Source: an uncultured Lachnospiraceae bacterium | GTDB lineage: Bacteria > Bacillota > Clostridia > Lachnospirales > Lachnospiraceae | Assembly: GCA_900313435.1 (NCBI GenBank) | Contig: OMRF01000267.1 | Span: 1 to 5,879 of the forward strand | Reading direction: 5' to 3' | Length of the DNA stretch: 5,879 nt | In this document: in pieces, positions 5,062-5,879 of the stretch | Numbering within the stretch: the first letter of the stretch is position 1 | Layout of the letters: the number at the start of each line of letters is the position of its first letter | Notes under the pieces: model-generated | The model's database searches: none | The model's input: only the letters and a program-made list of their open reading frames with translations | Told to the model about the DNA's origin: nothing | Position numbers and translations under genes: made by a program

Positions 5062-5879
5062 ATGGAATACATTGTTTTTGATCTCGAGTGGAATCAAAGC
5101 TCCGGCGGTAGCGAGTACGAGAACCCGCGCATGCCCTTTGAGATCATCGAGATCGGTGCAGTCAAGCTCGATAAAAAACTTAACATCATAGATACCTATT
5201 CCAGCATCGTCAGACCCAGGTTGTACAAAAAGCTGCAGCCGCACATCAAGGCGATCTTAAGCTACGATGAAAAAACGCTGCGTTCGGGCAGGCCCTTCGA
5301 CATGGTATGCCGCGAATTCTTAAAGTGGTGCGGGGACGATTACATCTTCTGTTCATGGGGCAGCATGGATCTAAGCTACCTGCAGAACAACATGGATTAC
5401 TACTACATGAAGCCCTTTCCCACGCCGCTGAAATATTACAATATCCAGCAGATCTATGCGGATATCGAGGACGCGGACGGAGCCATCGTGAAACTGGAAA
5501 AGGCTGTGGATCACCTGTACATCCCGAAGGACCGACCCTTCCACTCGGCCGTCAACGATGCCTACTACACCAGTCTGGTGTTGTCTCAGCTTGCGCCGAA
5601 GGATCTGCAGGATCGATACAGCTACGATGTGTATCATAATCCGAAGGAAAAGGACGACGAGATCGTTTCCTACCACAAGAATTATTTAGAGCACATCACG
5701 AGAGAGTATAACAACAAGAAAGAGGCCGTTGCCGACAAGGAGGTACTGACACTTTACTGTTACCGCTGCGGCAGAAAGGTTTCTAAAAAGGTCAAATGGT
5801 TTGCCAACACCGGAAACTCTTACATCTGCGTGGGCAAGTGCTGGCACAACGGACTGATGACCGGAAAAATACGCTTCAA
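5062..5879 (+). CDS. DEDDh-type 3'-5' exonuclease with C-terminal Cys cluster (3' end outside window)
   Basis: The first 272 residues are seen; the frame is open to the window edge. The N-terminal ~175 residues form an RNase T/DnaQ-like exonuclease domain of the KapD/ERI-1 kind, expected to remove nucleotides from 3' ends with two metal ions. Exo I is FDLEWN (Asp7, Glu9), Exo II is SWGSMDLSYL (Asp103), and Exo III is FHSAVNDAYYT (His161, Asp166), so all five DEDDh residues are present. After a charged link (~185-228) comes CYRCGRK (Cys233, Cys236) and CVGKCWH (Cys256, Cys260, His262), a probable zinc ribbon that could bind nucleic acid. ATG 5062 is the only start that keeps Exo I, since a stop lies in frame at 5041. 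No clear Shine-Dalgarno is next to it, so translation may be coupled to the upstream gene, which stops 13 nt before. Whether the substrate is RNA or DNA cannot be told. Confidence 0.88.
   Translation, partial: MEYIVFDLEWNQSSGGSEYENPRMPFEIIEIGAVKLDKKLNIIDTYSSIVRPRLYKKLQPHIKAILSYDEKTLRSGRPFDMVCREFLKWCGDDYIFCSWGSMDLSYLQNNMDYYYMKPFPTPLKYYNIQQIYADIEDADGAIVKLEKAVDHLYIPKDRPFHSAVNDAYYTSLVLSQLAPKDLQDRYSYDVYHNPKEKDDEIVSYHKNYLEHITREYNNKKEAVADKEVLTLYCYRCGRKVSKKVKWFANTGNSYICVGKCWHNGLMTGKIRF

Noticed and set aside
5307..5676. Frames on both strands inside the exonuclease region
   Set aside because: The true frame starts at 5062, runs to the window edge and holds all DEDDh motifs; these are shadows.

Overview
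The window looks like ordinary chromosome of a low-to-moderate GC Firmicute, most likely a member of the Lachnospiraceae or a close Clostridia relative. This rests on the clade type of the seryl-tRNA synthetase C-terminus (TLNNTVVAPPRM in place of the commoner TLNGSGLA type), on a DUF3881-like protein (a family I know from Lachnospiraceae and relatives), on strong AGGAGG-type ribosome binding sites, and on a tRNA gene without an encoded CCA end. No transposase, integrase, phage gene or CRISPR array is visible.

Layout. Positions 1-530 (+) hold the 3' part of serS. A 291-bp AT-rich gap (531-821) follows. It is the most unusual stretch: a perfect TATAAT, a 12-bp palindrome, a 40-nt tract of only A and C, a 16-bp near-perfect copy of the ParB/Spo0J site parS (723-738), and a 10-bp tandem repeat that puts an A4 run on each helical turn. 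It leads into a GTG-started DUF3881-like gene (822-1697, +), which ends at a strong bidirectional hairpin terminator.

On the minus strand, reading from right to left, come tRNA-Arg(CCT) (4214-4287) with its own promoter and terminator, a ROK-family sugar kinase (3196-4164), and a GH1 6-phospho-beta-glucosidase (1736-3151). The kinase and glycosidase form a compact operon. Together they suggest a cytoplasmic, PTS-independent route: an imported beta-glucoside such as cellobiose is phosphorylated by ATP and then split to glucose 6-phosphate and an aglycone or glucose. No separate promoter is visible between the tRNA terminator and the kinase.

Divergently, from a clear promoter at 4387-4415, a small protein with two membrane helices and a long coiled coil (4458-5048, +) is read. 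It is followed 13 nt later by a DEDDh-type 3'-5' exonuclease with a C-terminal four-cysteine cluster (5062 to beyond the window end, +).

The parS-like site beside serS is the strongest lead. In Firmicutes parS sites cluster around the replication origin, so this window may be origin-proximal and the leader of the DUF3881-like gene may be a ParB loading site.
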